The notes under the pieces were generated by a model. The model was not told the origin of the DNA, ran no database searches, and saw only the letters and a program-made list of their open reading frames with translations. A program made the translations under genes and the position numbers. Source: Burkholderia gladioli (GTDB lineage Bacteria > Pseudomonadota > Gammaproteobacteria > Burkholderiales > Burkholderiaceae). Taken from it: 64,000 bases of DNA. Shown in pieces: positions 43,411 to 52,147 of the stretch (its first letter is position 1; each line of letters opens with the position of its first letter). The stretch spans positions 3,596,001-3,660,000 of the forward strand of contig NZ_CP009323.1 of the NCBI RefSeq assembly GCF_000959725.1, read 5' to 3'.

Positions 43411-44124
43411 ATGAAAACCCCCAGCCAGACCGAGCGCATCCTGCGCGAGATCGAGACGCAACTGATCGAGGGCGTGTGGGCGCCCGGCGAACGGATCCCG
43501 GGAGAGCGCAAGCTGGCCGAGTCGATGGGCGCGGCGCGCTCGACGGTGCGCACGGCGCTGCAGCGGCTGGTGGCGCGCGGGCTGCTGACGAGCCGCCCGA
43601 TGTCGGGCTTCTACGTTTCCGACCGCCTGCAGACGGGCCTGATCTCGCCGTGGCGGCAACTGGTCGGCGACCATCCCGAGCTGCGCCCCGACATGCTGGA
43701 ATTCCGCCTGATGCTGGAGGCCACCACGGCCTACCTGGCTGCGATGCGCGCCACCGAGGAGGACCTCGCGCGGATCGGCAACGTGATGGCGGCGATGGTC
43801 GAGGCGCATCGCGAGGGCGACCACGCGCGCGAATCGCGGCTCGACGGCGATTTCCACGCGGCGCTGGCCGGCGCCTCGCACAACGCGATGCTGCGCCACC
43901 TGCAGGGCAGCCTGGCCAAGATGCTGCACACCCATATCTCGCTCAACAACACCAACCTGTTCGAGCTGCGCGAGCAGGCCGGCGAGCACATCCTGGCCCA
44001 GCACCTGCGGCTGTGGGAGGCGATCCGCGCGCGCCAGCCCGAGGAGGCGCGGCGCCTGATGGTCGAGCATATCGGCTTCGTCTGGCGCAAGCTCGAACCC
44101 GACCTGCCGGTTACCGCGATGTGA
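43411..44124 (+). CDS. FadR-family GntR regulator, LldR-like
   Basis: A 237-residue protein with an N-terminal winged helix (about residues 5-70; ILREIETQLIEGVWAPGERI and SMGAARSTVRTALQRLVARG) and a C-terminal FCD helical domain (about 85-225) with metal-binding residues in RLDGDFHAAL and HTHISLNN. It is divergent from lutABC and shares the palindromic operator with it, so it is probably the L-lactate-responsive regulator of that operon. The following amidohydrolase gene starts 80 bases downstream and may be cotranscribed. Confidence 0.9.
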   Translation: MKTPSQTERILREIETQLIEGVWAPGERIPGERKLAESMGAARSTVRTALQRLVARGLLTSRPMSGFYVSDRLQTGLISPWRQLVGDHPELRPDMLEFRLMLEATTAYLAAMRATEEDLARIGNVMAAMVEAHREGDHARESRLDGDFHAALAGASHNAMLRHLQGSLAKMLHTHISLNNTNLFELREQAGEHILAQHLRLWEAIRARQPEEARRLMVEHIGFVWRKLEPDLPVTAM

Positions 44125-44203
44125 GCCGGCGACATGAACCGCGCGCGCCATCCCGTTGCGCATGCAACGACCCGCCCGACACCGACCTTTTCCCGCTTCT
44201 CCA

Positions 44204-45400
44204 ATGACGACGACCTCCCTGCTGATTCGTGACATCCGCACCCTGGACGGCGCGCGCGCCGACATCCTCATCATTGGTTCGCGGATCGCCGCGATCGGCC
44301 CCGCGCTGGCGCCGCCGCCCGGCTGCGTGATCGAGGACGGCGCGCGCCGGCTGGCGCTGCCGGGCCTGGTCGAGGGCCACACGCATCTCGACAAGACGCA
44401 CTGGGGCCTGCCCTGGTTTCGCAACGAGGTCGGCCCGCGCCTGGTCGATCGCATCGAGTTCGAGCGACGCTGGCGCGCCGAGCAGGGGCACCACGCGGGC
44501 CGGCAGTCGCTGGCCCTGGCGCGCGCCTTCCTGGCGGCCGGCACCACGCGGCTGCGCACCCATGTCGACATCGATACCGAGGCGGGCCTGAAGCACATGG
44601 AAGGCGTGCTCGCCACGCGCGAGGCGATGCGCGGCCGGCAGGAAATCCAGATCGTCGCCTTCCCGCAATCGGGCGTGCTGGCGCGGCCCGGCACCGAGGC
44701 GCTGCTCGACGCGGCGCTGGGCGCCGGCGCGGACCTGGTCGGCGGGCTCGATCCCTGCGCGATCGAGGGCGACCCGGTGGCGGCCGTCGACCTGATGTTC
44801 CGGCTCGCCGAGCGGCACGGCAGCGGCATCGACCTGCATCTGCACGAGCGCGGCGAGATGGGCGCGGCCTCGCTGGGGCTGGTCCTCGATCGCACTGCCG
44901 CGCTCGGCATGCGCGGCCGGGTGGCGATCAGCCATGGTTTCTGCCTGGGCGGGGTGGAGCCGCGCGTGCGCGACGCGTTGCTGGCGCGCATGGCCGCGCT
45001 GGACGTGCCGATCGTCACCAGCGCGCCGCCCGATATCGAGGTGCCGTCGGTGGCGGCCTGCCGCGCGGCGGGCGTGACGGTGGTGGGCGGCAACGACGGG
45101 ATCCGCGATACCTGGACGCCCTATGGCCGCCCCGACATGCTCGAACGCGCGATGCTGATCGGCATGCGCAACAACTTCCGCCGCGACGACGAGCTGGCCG
45201 TCGCGCTCGACTGCGTGACGGATTCGGCCGCGCGCGGCTGCGGTTTCGGCGATTACGGCCTGGCGCCGGGCGCGCGCGCCGACCTGGTGCTGGTGGAGGC
45301 GGCCGGCGCGGCCGAGGCGGTGGTCGCGCGCCCGCCGCGGCGGCTGGTGATGGCCTCGGGCGCGATCGTCGCGCGCGACGGCGTGCTGGTGGCGGGTTGA
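44204..45400 (+). CDS. Cytosine deaminase-like amidohydrolase
   Basis: A 398-residue metal-dependent hydrolase with GHTHLDKTHWG (metal-binding HxH), HLHERG and the late NDGIRDTWTPYG (Asp ligand) of the CodA/TrzA group, and a closing amidohydrolase beta-domain (GARADLVLVEAAGAAEAVVA). It deaminates or hydrolyses an N-heterocycle or amide; the substrate is not deducible. The start at MTTTSLLIRD is preferred to an upstream ATG giving an Arg-rich extension. It follows the lactate regulator by 80 bases, a possible but unproven functional link. Confidence 0.85.
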   Translation: MTTTSLLIRDIRTLDGARADILIIGSRIAAIGPALAPPPGCVIEDGARRLALPGLVEGHTHLDKTHWGLPWFRNEVGPRLVDRIEFERRWRAEQGHHAGRQSLALARAFLAAGTTRLRTHVDIDTEAGLKHMEGVLATREAMRGRQEIQIVAFPQSGVLARPGTEALLDAALGAGADLVGGLDPCAIEGDPVAAVDLMFRLAERHGSGIDLHLHERGEMGAASLGLVLDRTAALGMRGRVAISHGFCLGGVEPRVRDALLARMAALDVPIVTSAPPDIEVPSVAACRAAGVTVVGGNDGIRDTWTPYGRPDMLERAMLIGMRNNFRRDDELAVALDCVTDSAARGCGFGDYGLAPGARADLVLVEAAGAAEAVVARPPRRLVMASGAIVARDGVLVAG

Positions 45401-45487
45401 GGCAGGCACCGCGCGGGTGCATCGGCGGACGACGATCCGATCTGTCGTCGGCCGGCGCGAAGCGCGCCGCGCCGGCGATCGGCCGGC

Positions 45488-45550
45488 TTCGCATGCGGCC
45501 CGCGCGGTTCGCCCGCCACGGCCGCGCCGCGAAAAACGATCGTCCAGAAT
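45488..45550 (+). promoter_or_regulatory. hrp_II/PIP-type promoter element
   Basis: TTCGC (45488-45492), 15 bases, TTCGC (45508-45512), 32 bases, then CAGAAT (45545-45550). This fits TTCG-N16-TTCG followed after about 30 bases by a YANNRT -10 box, the pattern bound by HrpB/HrpX regulators of plant-type type III secretion in Ralstonia, Xanthomonas and Burkholderia. It lies 50 bases before the start of the F-box/LRR gene, the right place for HrpB-dependent expression of an effector. Confidence 0.7.
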
Positions 45551-45600
45551 GCGCTCCCATAAGGCGCCGGCAAGCGGCCGGCGCGACCGGAGCCCTCATC

Positions 45601-46650
45601 ATGAAAAGCAGCCTCACCGGCGTGTCGGCATCGCACGATGCCGGCATCCCCGTCGCCGACAGCCACGCGACGCAACCCGAACCCGATCACGGCGCGCCTT
45701 CGACGAACGCGAACACCGGCCTGCTGTCCGGCCTCGGCGCCTTGCGTCGCACCTTCGCCGGCGGCTCGGGCGCCAAGCCCGCGACGGCCGACGCCACCGG
45801 CAATACCGAGCAGCGCGCGCGCGTGCCGGCCGAGCTGCTGCACCAGATCGCCGCCTCGGGCGGCGCCGAGACGCGTCGCGCGATGCGCCCGGTCAGCCGG
45901 CAATTCCACGCGATCGCCGAGGACCAGACCACGCAGCGCCGCCTCACCAGCAGCACGCATCTGCGCAAGGTGGCCCAGGCGATCGACCAGGGACGATATC
46001 CGAAGCTCTCGCATCTCGATGCCAGCGGCCTCGAGCTGCGCGCGCCGAGCTCGCGCCGCTCGCTGGCCGCGCCGTTCGGCGAGGCGCCGCTGCCGGCACT
46101 CGGCAAGCTGGAGAAGCTCGATCTCCAGGAGAACGGTAACCTCGGCAGCCAGGGTTTGATCCAGTTGATCGGTGACGGCGCGCAATTGCGCGAACTGAAC
46201 GCCGCGGGCACCGGGGCGGGCGACGCCGGCGCGCAGCACCTCGCGAACCTGCCGCAACTGCGCAAGCTCGGCTACGGGGACATGCGCCTGACGATCGCCG
46301 GCGTGCGCGCGCTGGCGGCGCATCCCGGCCTCGAATCGCTGGCGCTGGGCAACAGCCCCGGCGTCGGCCACGAGGGGGCGCAAGTGCTGGCCGGCAACGG
46401 CCGGCTGCGCGAGCTGACGCTCGACAACTGCGCGATCGGCAATCGCGGCGCCGAGGCGCTGGCGGGCATGACGGGCCTGCAACGGCTGCGCCTGCCCGAC
46501 AACGACATCGGCGATCGCGGCGCGCTCGCTCTGGCCGCGAACCCGCGGCTGCTCCATCTGGACCTGCGCGGCAATTCGGGCATCAGCCAGCCGGTACGGC
46601 AGCAGCTCGCCGAGCAGGCGCGCGCGACGGGCCGCGTGATCCTGGTCTGA
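45601..46650 (+). CDS. Candidate type III effector: F-box plus leucine-rich repeats (GALA-like)
   Basis: A 349-residue protein. Residues 1-70 are Ser/Ala/Thr-rich and poorly ordered, as in type III secretion signals. Residues 74-108 read as an F-box (RVPAELLHQIAASGG then a helix ending RPVSRQFHAIAED). From residue 168 on there are about seven 24-26-residue leucine-rich repeats of the GALA type, for example LRELTLDNCAIGNRGAEALA and LQRLRLPDNDIGDRGALALA. This architecture is that of Ralstonia GALA effectors, which join the plant SCF ubiquitin ligase. An hrp_II-type box precedes the gene. The role in infection is inference. Confidence 0.8.
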   Translation: MKSSLTGVSASHDAGIPVADSHATQPEPDHGAPSTNANTGLLSGLGALRRTFAGGSGAKPATADATGNTEQRARVPAELLHQIAASGGAETRRAMRPVSRQFHAIAEDQTTQRRLTSSTHLRKVAQAIDQGRYPKLSHLDASGLELRAPSSRRSLAAPFGEAPLPALGKLEKLDLQENGNLGSQGLIQLIGDGAQLRELNAAGTGAGDAGAQHLANLPQLRKLGYGDMRLTIAGVRALAAHPGLESLALGNSPGVGHEGAQVLAGNGRLRELTLDNCAIGNRGAEALAGMTGLQRLRLPDNDIGDRGALALAANPRLLHLDLRGNSGISQPVRQQLAEQARATGRVILV

Positions 46651-46683
46651 GATCGCGCGCCGCCGCCGGTCACGGCGCGCCCG

Positions 46684-46751
46684 CCGTCTTATTCGTCCCG
46701 CCGTCTTATTCGTCCCGTTGTCTTATTCGGTCCGCCGCCTCACTCGGTCCG
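46684..46751 (-). repeat. Four 17-bp tandem repeats spanning a stop codon
   Basis: On the plus strand the unit is CCGTCTTATTCGTCCCG, repeated from 46684, 46701, 46718 and 46735; unit 3 begins TTG and unit 4 is more diverged. On the minus strand each unit contains a stop at the same place (TAA in units 1-3, TGA in unit 4). Unit 4 holds the real stop of the TTC38-like gene. As 17 is not a multiple of three, the stops cover all frames. Confidence 0.85.
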
Positions 46752-48143
46752 CAGCGGCTCGATCGTGAGGCGCGCCCAGGCGCGGTAATGCGCGGCCATG
46801 GCCGGATCCTCGGCACGTTCCTCGACGCGCGCCAGCTCGTCGAGCACCCAGGTGGTATTGGGCGCCTCGTCGAGGCACTTGAGCAGGAAGCGCCGGCATT
46901 CGGCGAGCTTGCCCGCGCGCAACTGGCTGGCCGCCAGGGTGCGCTTGAACAGGTCGCGCTGCGCGTTGCTGCCGCCGATCCGGTGCAGGGCCGGCAGCAC
47001 GGCGCCCAGCATCTCGCAGGCGGCCGCGTCGTCGCCGTCGCCATAGGCGGCCAGCGCCGCGCACACGGGCGCCGTGACCTGCCGGCGGATCTGGTCCAGC
47101 TCGCTGGCGCCGCCCGCCAGCGCGGGCTGGTCGAAACCGGCCAGGAAGCGCCGCAGCTCGTCGCCGCGGCGCGCGCCGGCGAAGGCCATCGCGATATGCA
47201 CGTCGAGGAAGCCGTTGCCGTGCCGCTCGGCATGGCCCAGCCACTTGTCGGCCAGCAACTGCCAGCGCTCGCCCACGTCCTGCCCGGCCAGTTCCAGCCG
47301 CCACAGCAGCGAGGTGCCGTCGGTCAGCCGGAACGCGCTGGCCGCGTCGACGCTGGCCAGGTGCGCGTCGTGGATCGCCAGCGCCTCGTCGTAGCGGCGC
47401 GCCGCCACGTAGCGCAGGGCCAGGTGCCACCAGATATGCGCCAGCAGCAGCGGCTGCTCGCTCCAGCGCGGCTTGAGCGCGTCGAGCAGCGCCAGGCAGG
47501 CGTCGTGGCGGTTCTGCATCTCGTGGACGTGGATCAGCGCGTGCAGCGCCCAGCAATCGTCGCGCTCGCGTTCCAGCGCCAGCAGGGCCGGGCCCTCGGC
47601 CGCCGCGTAATGGCCGTTCTCTTCCAGCGCGAAGGCGTACTGGCCGAGCACGAAGCCGTAGCCGGGCTGGTCCGGGCGCCAGTCGCGCATTGCGCGTCGC
47701 ATCGAATCGAGCATGCGCGCGGCGTCGCCGACCAGGAAGTGCGCCTCGTGCGCGAGCTTCATCGCCAGCAGGTCTCCCGGCTCGCGTTCGAGCACCGCCT
47801 GCCAATGCTCGGTGGCGCGCGTGATCTCGCCCTCGGCGCAGGCCTGCACGGCGCGGATATGGCCTTGCTCCTGCTCGGTGGCGTCTGGAAAACGCTCGGC
47901 CAGGCGCCGCAGGCGCGGCGCGATGCGCGGCGAGGTCTTCGGCTCGCCGTCGAACAGCAGCATGCTCAGCGCGAACACGTCGCCCATCACGAAGGCGGCG
48001 TCGTTCGACAGCGCCAGCGCGTCGCCCACGGGATTGCCGCGGAACGTGAAGTAGTCGCGGATCGCGCGGTTCCAGCGTTCCAGGGTGGCGGGATCGTCGG
48101 CATGCCAATGCTGCCCGAAGGTGTCGGCGAGGGCGGGTTTCAT
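46740..48143 (-). CDS. TTC38-like tetratricopeptide repeat protein
   Basis: A 467-residue all-helical protein resembling the TTC38/StaR-like family. Marks are the N-terminal FTFRGNPVGDALALSNDAAF and FVMGDVFALSMLLFDGE, the central HALIHVHEMQNRHDACLALL and HIWWHLALRYVAARRYDEAL, and a C-terminal TPR-like array (QLRAGKLAECRRFLLKCLDE). Human TTC38 is of unknown function, and the bacterial members are likewise uncharacterised. No signal peptide or membrane segment. The start at MKPALADTF is preferred; an upstream in-frame ATG gives an implausible extension. The final codons lie within a 17-bp tandem repeat. Confidence 0.8.
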   Translation of the reverse strand: MKPALADTFGQHWHADDPATLERWNRAIRDYFTFRGNPVGDALALSNDAAFVMGDVFALSMLLFDGEPKTSPRIAPRLRRLAERFPDATEQEQGHIRAVQACAEGEITRATEHWQAVLEREPGDLLAMKLAHEAHFLVGDAARMLDSMRRAMRDWRPDQPGYGFVLGQYAFALEENGHYAAAEGPALLALERERDDCWALHALIHVHEMQNRHDACLALLDALKPRWSEQPLLLAHIWWHLALRYVAARRYDEALAIHDAHLASVDAASAFRLTDGTSLLWRLELAGQDVGERWQLLADKWLGHAERHGNGFLDVHIAMAFAGARRGDELRRFLAGFDQPALAGGASELDQIRRQVTAPVCAALAAYGDGDDAAACEMLGAVLPALHRIGGSNAQRDLFKRTLAASQLRAGKLAECRRFLLKCLDEAPNTTWVLDELARVEERAEDPAMAAHYRAWARLTIEPLRTE

Positions 48144-48502
48144 GGTGGGGTGTTCGGCTGGGGCGGGCGGGAATCGGAAACGGGATGTCGAAAGCACGGG
48201 CGAAAGCGGCGGATCGGTGCTCGCCCGGTACGGCCGGGCGGCTGATCAGGAGCGGGATCCGCGACTCGACATGATACGGCCTGGCGCTTCGTTTCACAGT
48301 CGAGGGCAGGCTGGGCGCGAGGATTGGCTTCGGCTCGCCGGGCAGCGCTGCGGATCGCCTGCCGCCGAGACCGATCCGTCTTCCATGCCTGGGCATGGCG
48401 AAGCCGCCGCGACAAGGAAAACGGGGCGACCGCCCGGCATCTCGTCGGCGATCGCCCCGTGTGGCCTGCCCGGCGAGGCCGGGTTTGCCGGATTTGCCGG
48501 CT
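48144..48502. other. Intergenic region with a terminator for the SRPBCC gene
   Basis: Within these 359 bases, ACGGGGCGA (48421-48429) and TCGCCCCGT (48452-48460) form a 9-bp stem. On the minus strand it is followed by TTTTCC (complement of 48415-48420), so it should end leftward transcription from the SRPBCC gene. The remainder contains no supported gene; it must include the promoter of the TPR gene. Confidence 0.55.
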
Positions 48503-48931
48503 TCAGGCCCGGGCGGCGCCTTCGGCCAGCGCCTTGGCCTGCTTCAGGCCTATTTCGTAGAGCCCCGAATACTGCGCGATGAGCTTGGCTTCGTCGGCGC
48601 CGGCGTTCGGCGTGAAGCGGCTGCTCCAGGTCGCCTTGGCGCCGTTTTCGCCGCTGCGCTCGACCGCGATGGTCGCGACGTAGTCGACCACCGGATCCGG
48701 GCCTTCGAGGATCGAGTAGCTGTAGCGGCGATCGGCGTCGCTGTGCTCGAGCAACTGCTCGACGATGCGCGTATCGGTGCCGATCTCGAGATGACGCGTC
48801 TTGCCGTCGTCGGACAGGCGCGAGGTGCGCACCGGGGCGAGCCAGGCCGGCAGGCCGTTGAATCCGCCGACGATGGCCCAGACGCGATCGGCCGGCGCGG
48901 CGATCTCGACGGAAATGCTGACATTCGACAT
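48503..48931 (-). CDS. SRPBCC (START-like) family protein
   Basis: A 142-residue polyketide-cyclase/START-type protein: the N-terminal VSISVEIAAPADRVWAIVGG strand and helix, GFNGLPAWLAPV, the beta-sheet core (TRHLEIGTDTRIVEQLLEHS, VDYVATIAVERSGENGAKAT) and the long C-terminal helix ISLKQ-like (GLYEIGLKQAKALAEGAARA). It likely binds a hydrophobic small molecule; no catalytic residues can be named. The upstream aldo/keto reductase gene ends 22 bases before it and is co-directional, so the two are probably one transcript. Confidence 0.85.
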   Translation of the reverse strand: MSNVSISVEIAAPADRVWAIVGGFNGLPAWLAPVRTSRLSDDGKTRHLEIGTDTRIVEQLLEHSDADRRYSYSILEGPDPVVDYVATIAVERSGENGAKATWSSRFTPNAGADEAKLIAQYSGLYEIGLKQAKALAEGAARA

Positions 48932-48953
48932 GCTTGCTGCCTCCTGTTGGGGT

Positions 48954-49952
48954 TCAGTGCCGCGGGACCGGCGCCTGGGCGGTGATCAGGCCTTCGGCCT
49001 TCAGCTCGTTCCACAGTGCCGGCGCGATCCGCGCGTCGGCGAGGCGCCGGTTCTCGGCGATCCGCCCGGGCCGGCTGGCGCCGGGAATCACCCCCGCCAC
49101 CGCGGGGTGCGCGAGCGAGAACTGTAGCGCAACGGCGCGAATGTCGGCGCCATGACGCGCGCAGATCGCCTTGATGCGCTCGACGCGCGCGATCATCTCG
49201 GGCGTGGCGGGCTGGTATTCGTAATGCGTGCCGCCGGCCAGCAGCCCGGAGTTGTAGGGGCCGCCCACCACGATGCCGAGCCCGCGCTGCTGCGCCTTCG
49301 GCATCAGCGTGGCGAGCGCCTCGGCGTGGTCGAGCAGGGTGTAGCGGCCGGCCAGCAGGAAACCGTCCGGATCGGCGCGATCGAGCGCGAGCACGCAGGG
49401 CTCGACGCGGTTCACGCCCAGCCCCCAGCTGCCGATCACGCCTTGCTCGCGCAGCCGCGTGAGCGCCACCGCCGCCCCCGACATCGCGGCGTCGAACACC
49501 TCGCGCCAGGCCGCGCCGTGGAAGTCGACGGCCGGATCGTGGATCCACACCGTGTCGAGCCGGTCGGTGCGCAGGCGCTTCAGGCTGTCCTCGATCGCGC
49601 GCAGCGTGCCCGCCTCGCTGTAGTCGTAGACGATCCGGTTCGGCAGGCCGTGTTCGAACAGGCCGCCTTTCTCGCCGAGGTCGCGCTCGGCGGCGCTTTC
49701 GTGCTCGTCGAGGATCAGCCGGCCGACCTTGGTGCCGAGCCGGTAGGCCTCGCGCGGGTAGGCCGCCAGCGCTTCGCCCAGGCGCAGCTCGGCCAGGCCC
49801 GCGCCGTAGAGCGGGGCGGTGTCGAAATAGCGGATGCCGCTGTCCCAGGCGGCCGCGACGGTCGCCAGTGCTTCGTCATGGGGGATGTCGCGGTACATGT
49901 TGCCGAGCGGCGCGGTACCGAAACCGATCTGGTCGGGAATCTCGATTCGCAT
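48954..49952 (-). CDS. Aldo/keto reductase, D-threo-aldose/L-fucose dehydrogenase type
   Basis: A 332-residue AKR. The N-terminal IGFGTAPLGNMYRDI, DSGIRYFDTAPLYG (catalytic Tyr), LGTKVGR (Lys) and the C-terminal PGASRPGRIAENRRL are typical of the group that contains D-threo-aldose 1-dehydrogenase, L-fucose dehydrogenase and pyridoxal 4-dehydrogenase. Oxidation of a sugar at C1 is likely; L-fucose is possible because the fucose operon in this window has only one dehydrogenase. The start at MRIEIPDQIG is preferred over a longer frame. The SRPBCC gene follows. Confidence 0.88.
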   Translation of the reverse strand: MRIEIPDQIGFGTAPLGNMYRDIPHDEALATVAAAWDSGIRYFDTAPLYGAGLAELRLGEALAAYPREAYRLGTKVGRLILDEHESAAERDLGEKGGLFEHGLPNRIVYDYSEAGTLRAIEDSLKRLRTDRLDTVWIHDPAVDFHGAAWREVFDAAMSGAAVALTRLREQGVIGSWGLGVNRVEPCVLALDRADPDGFLLAGRYTLLDHAEALATLMPKAQQRGLGIVVGGPYNSGLLAGGTHYEYQPATPEMIARVERIKAICARHGADIRAVALQFSLAHPAVAGVIPGASRPGRIAENRRLADARIAPALWNELKAEGLITAQAPVPRH

Positions 49953-50213
49953 GATGTGCTGTCGTGTGGGGGCGCCGGGCGACCTCGTGTCGATGTCGCC
50001 CCGCCCCGGTGTCAAAGGGAAGGTGCATCGAGTGTGAGGGCGCACGGGCTCGGCAACAACCCGTGCGCGAGTCAGATTGTCTTGAGCGGCAGTCAAGAAT
50101 GCGGCGCGGGCGGTCCGCTTGCACGCGTCAGCGGCGGCCGGCGGCGCGGCCGATCGGCTCCAGGTGCCCGGCGCGGACGCCGGGCCTCCCGATACCCGGC
50201 TCGCGCCCGCCGC

Positions 50214-51398
50214 CTACAGCAATTCCACCGCCACCGCCGTGGCTTCGCCGCCGCCGATGCACAGGCTCGCCACGCCGCGTTTGGCACCCTGGGCGCGCAG
50301 CACGCCCAGCAGCGTGACGACGATGCGCGCGCCCGAGGCGCCGATCGGATGGCCGATCGCGCAGGCACCGCCATGCGCGTTCATGCGTTCGCGCGGAATG
50401 TCGAAATCGTGCATCACCGCCATCGGCACCACCGCGAAGGCTTCGTTGACCTCGTAGTAGTCGACCTCGTGCGGCTGCCAGCCGGTGCGCGCGAACAGCT
50501 TCTTCAAGGCACCGATCGGCGCCGTGGTGAACCATTCGGGGTCCTGCGCATGGGCGCAGTGCGCGTGGATGCGCGCGATCGGCTGCCGGCCCAGCTGCCG
50601 CGCCACCGATTCGCGCGTCAGCACCAGCGCGGCGGCACCGTCCGACAGCGGACTGGAGCTGGCCGGCGTGATGGTGCCGGTCGGGCTGAACGAGGGCTTG
50701 AGCTTGGGGATCTTGGCCGGATCGACGCTTTGCGGCTGCTCGTCGGCCGCGATCGACACGCTGCCCTGTCTGGTGCTCAGCTCGACCGGCGCGATCTCCC
50801 AGTCGAAGCGGCCCTCGGCCTGCGAGCGCTGCGCACGCAGCAGCGATTCCGTCGCGAACGCGTCCTGCAGCTCGCGCGTGAAGGCGTAATGCGAGGCGCA
50901 TTGCTCGCCGAATTCGCCCATCGGCCGGCCGCGCTCGTAGGCGTCCTCCAGCCCGTCGAGCGCGACGTGATCGTAGAAGCTGCCATGGCCCGAGCGATAG
51001 CCGCCGCGCGCCTTCAGCGCCAGGTAGGGTGCATTGCTCATGCTTTCCATGCCGCCCGCCACCACCAGCGAGGCGCTGTCGTTGGACAGCGCGTCGAAGG
51101 CGTAACGGATCGCCTGCATGCCGGAGCCGCAGACCTTGTTGACCGTCACCGAGGCCACCGAACGCGGCAGCCCCGCCCCGAGCGCGGCCTGGCGAGCCGG
51201 CGCCTGGCCGAGCCCGGCCGGCAACACGCAGCCGATATAGGCCTCGTCGACGCTCGACGGTTCGATGCCGGCACGCTCGACCGCCGCGCGGATCGCGGTC
51301 GAGCCGAGCTCGACGGCGCTCTTTGGCGAGAGATTGCCGAGGTAACGGCCCACCGGCGTGCGCGCGGCGGAGAGAATCACGATCGGATCACTAGACAT
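50214..51398 (-). CDS. Thiolase, acetyl-CoA C-acetyltransferase
   Basis: A 394-residue thiolase of typical length. The acylated nucleophile is Cys90 in TVNKVCGSGMQAI; the NEAFA and GGACAIGHPIGASGARIV blocks supply His, and the C-terminal SLCIGGGEATA region the second Cys. It condenses or cleaves acyl-CoA with acetyl-CoA (degradative or PHB-type). The start MSSDPIVIL is preceded by GGAGCC. It stands alone; the upstream TetR gene and a perfect 16-bp palindrome just before its start suggest dedicated repression. Confidence 0.9.
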   Translation of the reverse strand: MSSDPIVILSAARTPVGRYLGNLSPKSAVELGSTAIRAAVERAGIEPSSVDEAYIGCVLPAGLGQAPARQAALGAGLPRSVASVTVNKVCGSGMQAIRYAFDALSNDSASLVVAGGMESMSNAPYLALKARGGYRSGHGSFYDHVALDGLEDAYERGRPMGEFGEQCASHYAFTRELQDAFATESLLRAQRSQAEGRFDWEIAPVELSTRQGSVSIAADEQPQSVDPAKIPKLKPSFSPTGTITPASSSPLSDGAAALVLTRESVARQLGRQPIARIHAHCAHAQDPEWFTTAPIGALKKLFARTGWQPHEVDYYEVNEAFAVVPMAVMHDFDIPRERMNAHGGACAIGHPIGASGARIVVTLLGVLRAQGAKRGVASLCIGGGEATAVAVELL

Positions 51399-51436
51399 CG
51401 CAGGCTCCATTGAAATGAAAAGGAAAGCTCGAATAT

Positions 51437-51452
51437 GTATGCATATGCATAC
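51437..51452. promoter_or_regulatory. Perfect 16-bp palindrome before the thiolase gene
   Basis: GTATGCATATGCATAC reads the same on both strands and lies 38 bases upstream of the thiolase start, between it and the TetR-family gene. It is the likely operator of that regulator; the site is AT-rich against a high-GC background. Confidence 0.75.
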
Positions 51453-51475
51453 TTAACCGCTATGGAAACGGAAAG

Positions 51476-52090
51476 CTAGTCGGACAAGCGCCATGAGGCC
51501 TTCACGCCGGCTTCCAGCAGGCGCCGCGAGAGGCCGGGGTCGTCCACCGCGCGCGACAGGATCAGCGAGCCGATGGCCAGCGCCACGGCCGCCAGCCCGG
51601 CTTCCTGCCGCTGCGCTTGCGAGTCGGCCAGGGCGGGGGCGTCGTGGCCACCCTCGCCGGCGTCGTCCGCCGGCGCGCGCGCGCAATCGACCAGCGATTC
51701 GAGGTGTTCGGTAAACACGCGCCGCACGGCATCGCTGCCCCGGCCGATCTCGACGGCCAGGGTGGCCGCGGCGCAGCCGGTTTCGGGATGATCGCGGTGC
51801 CGCTCGTTGAGGTAGGCGCCCATGAAGGCGACCGCGCGCGGCAATGCGGGATGGCTCGCCATGCGCTCGCGCAGCCGCTCGGTGGTCTGGCCGAAGCCGA
51901 TCGCGATCGCCGCGGCGATCAGGGCGTCCTTCGACTTGAAATGCGCGTAGAAGCCGCCGTGCGTGAGGCCCGCCGTCTCCATCAGGCTGGCCACGCCGAC
52001 CGCGTCGATGCCTTCCCGGCGAAAGCGCGCCGAGGCCACCGCCTCGATGCGCGCGCGCGTCCTGGCCTTGTGCTCCGGATCGTATCGCAT
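51476..52090 (-). CDS. TetR-family transcriptional regulator
   Basis: A 204-residue regulator with an N-terminal helix-turn-helix (about residues 8-55; FRREGIDAVGVASLMETAGL then THGGFYAHFKSKDALIAAAI) and a helical ligand domain with a Cys-containing segment PETGCAAATLAVEIGRGSDA and an acidic loop. Members of this AcrR/TetR group respond to hydrophobic or acyl ligands. It is co-directional with and just upstream of the thiolase gene, with a perfect 16-bp palindrome between them. The gene start coincides with the only plausible ATG. Confidence 0.9.
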   Translation of the reverse strand: MRYDPEHKARTRARIEAVASARFRREGIDAVGVASLMETAGLTHGGFYAHFKSKDALIAAAIAIGFGQTTERLRERMASHPALPRAVAFMGAYLNERHRDHPETGCAAATLAVEIGRGSDAVRRVFTEHLESLVDCARAPADDAGEGGHDAPALADSQAQRQEAGLAAVALAIGSLILSRAVDDPGLSRRLLEAGVKASWRLSD

Positions 52091-52147
52091 CGCCTCACCG
52101 TCTCCCCGGGGACGGGCCGGCCGCGCGATCCGGCGCGCGTGCGCCGC

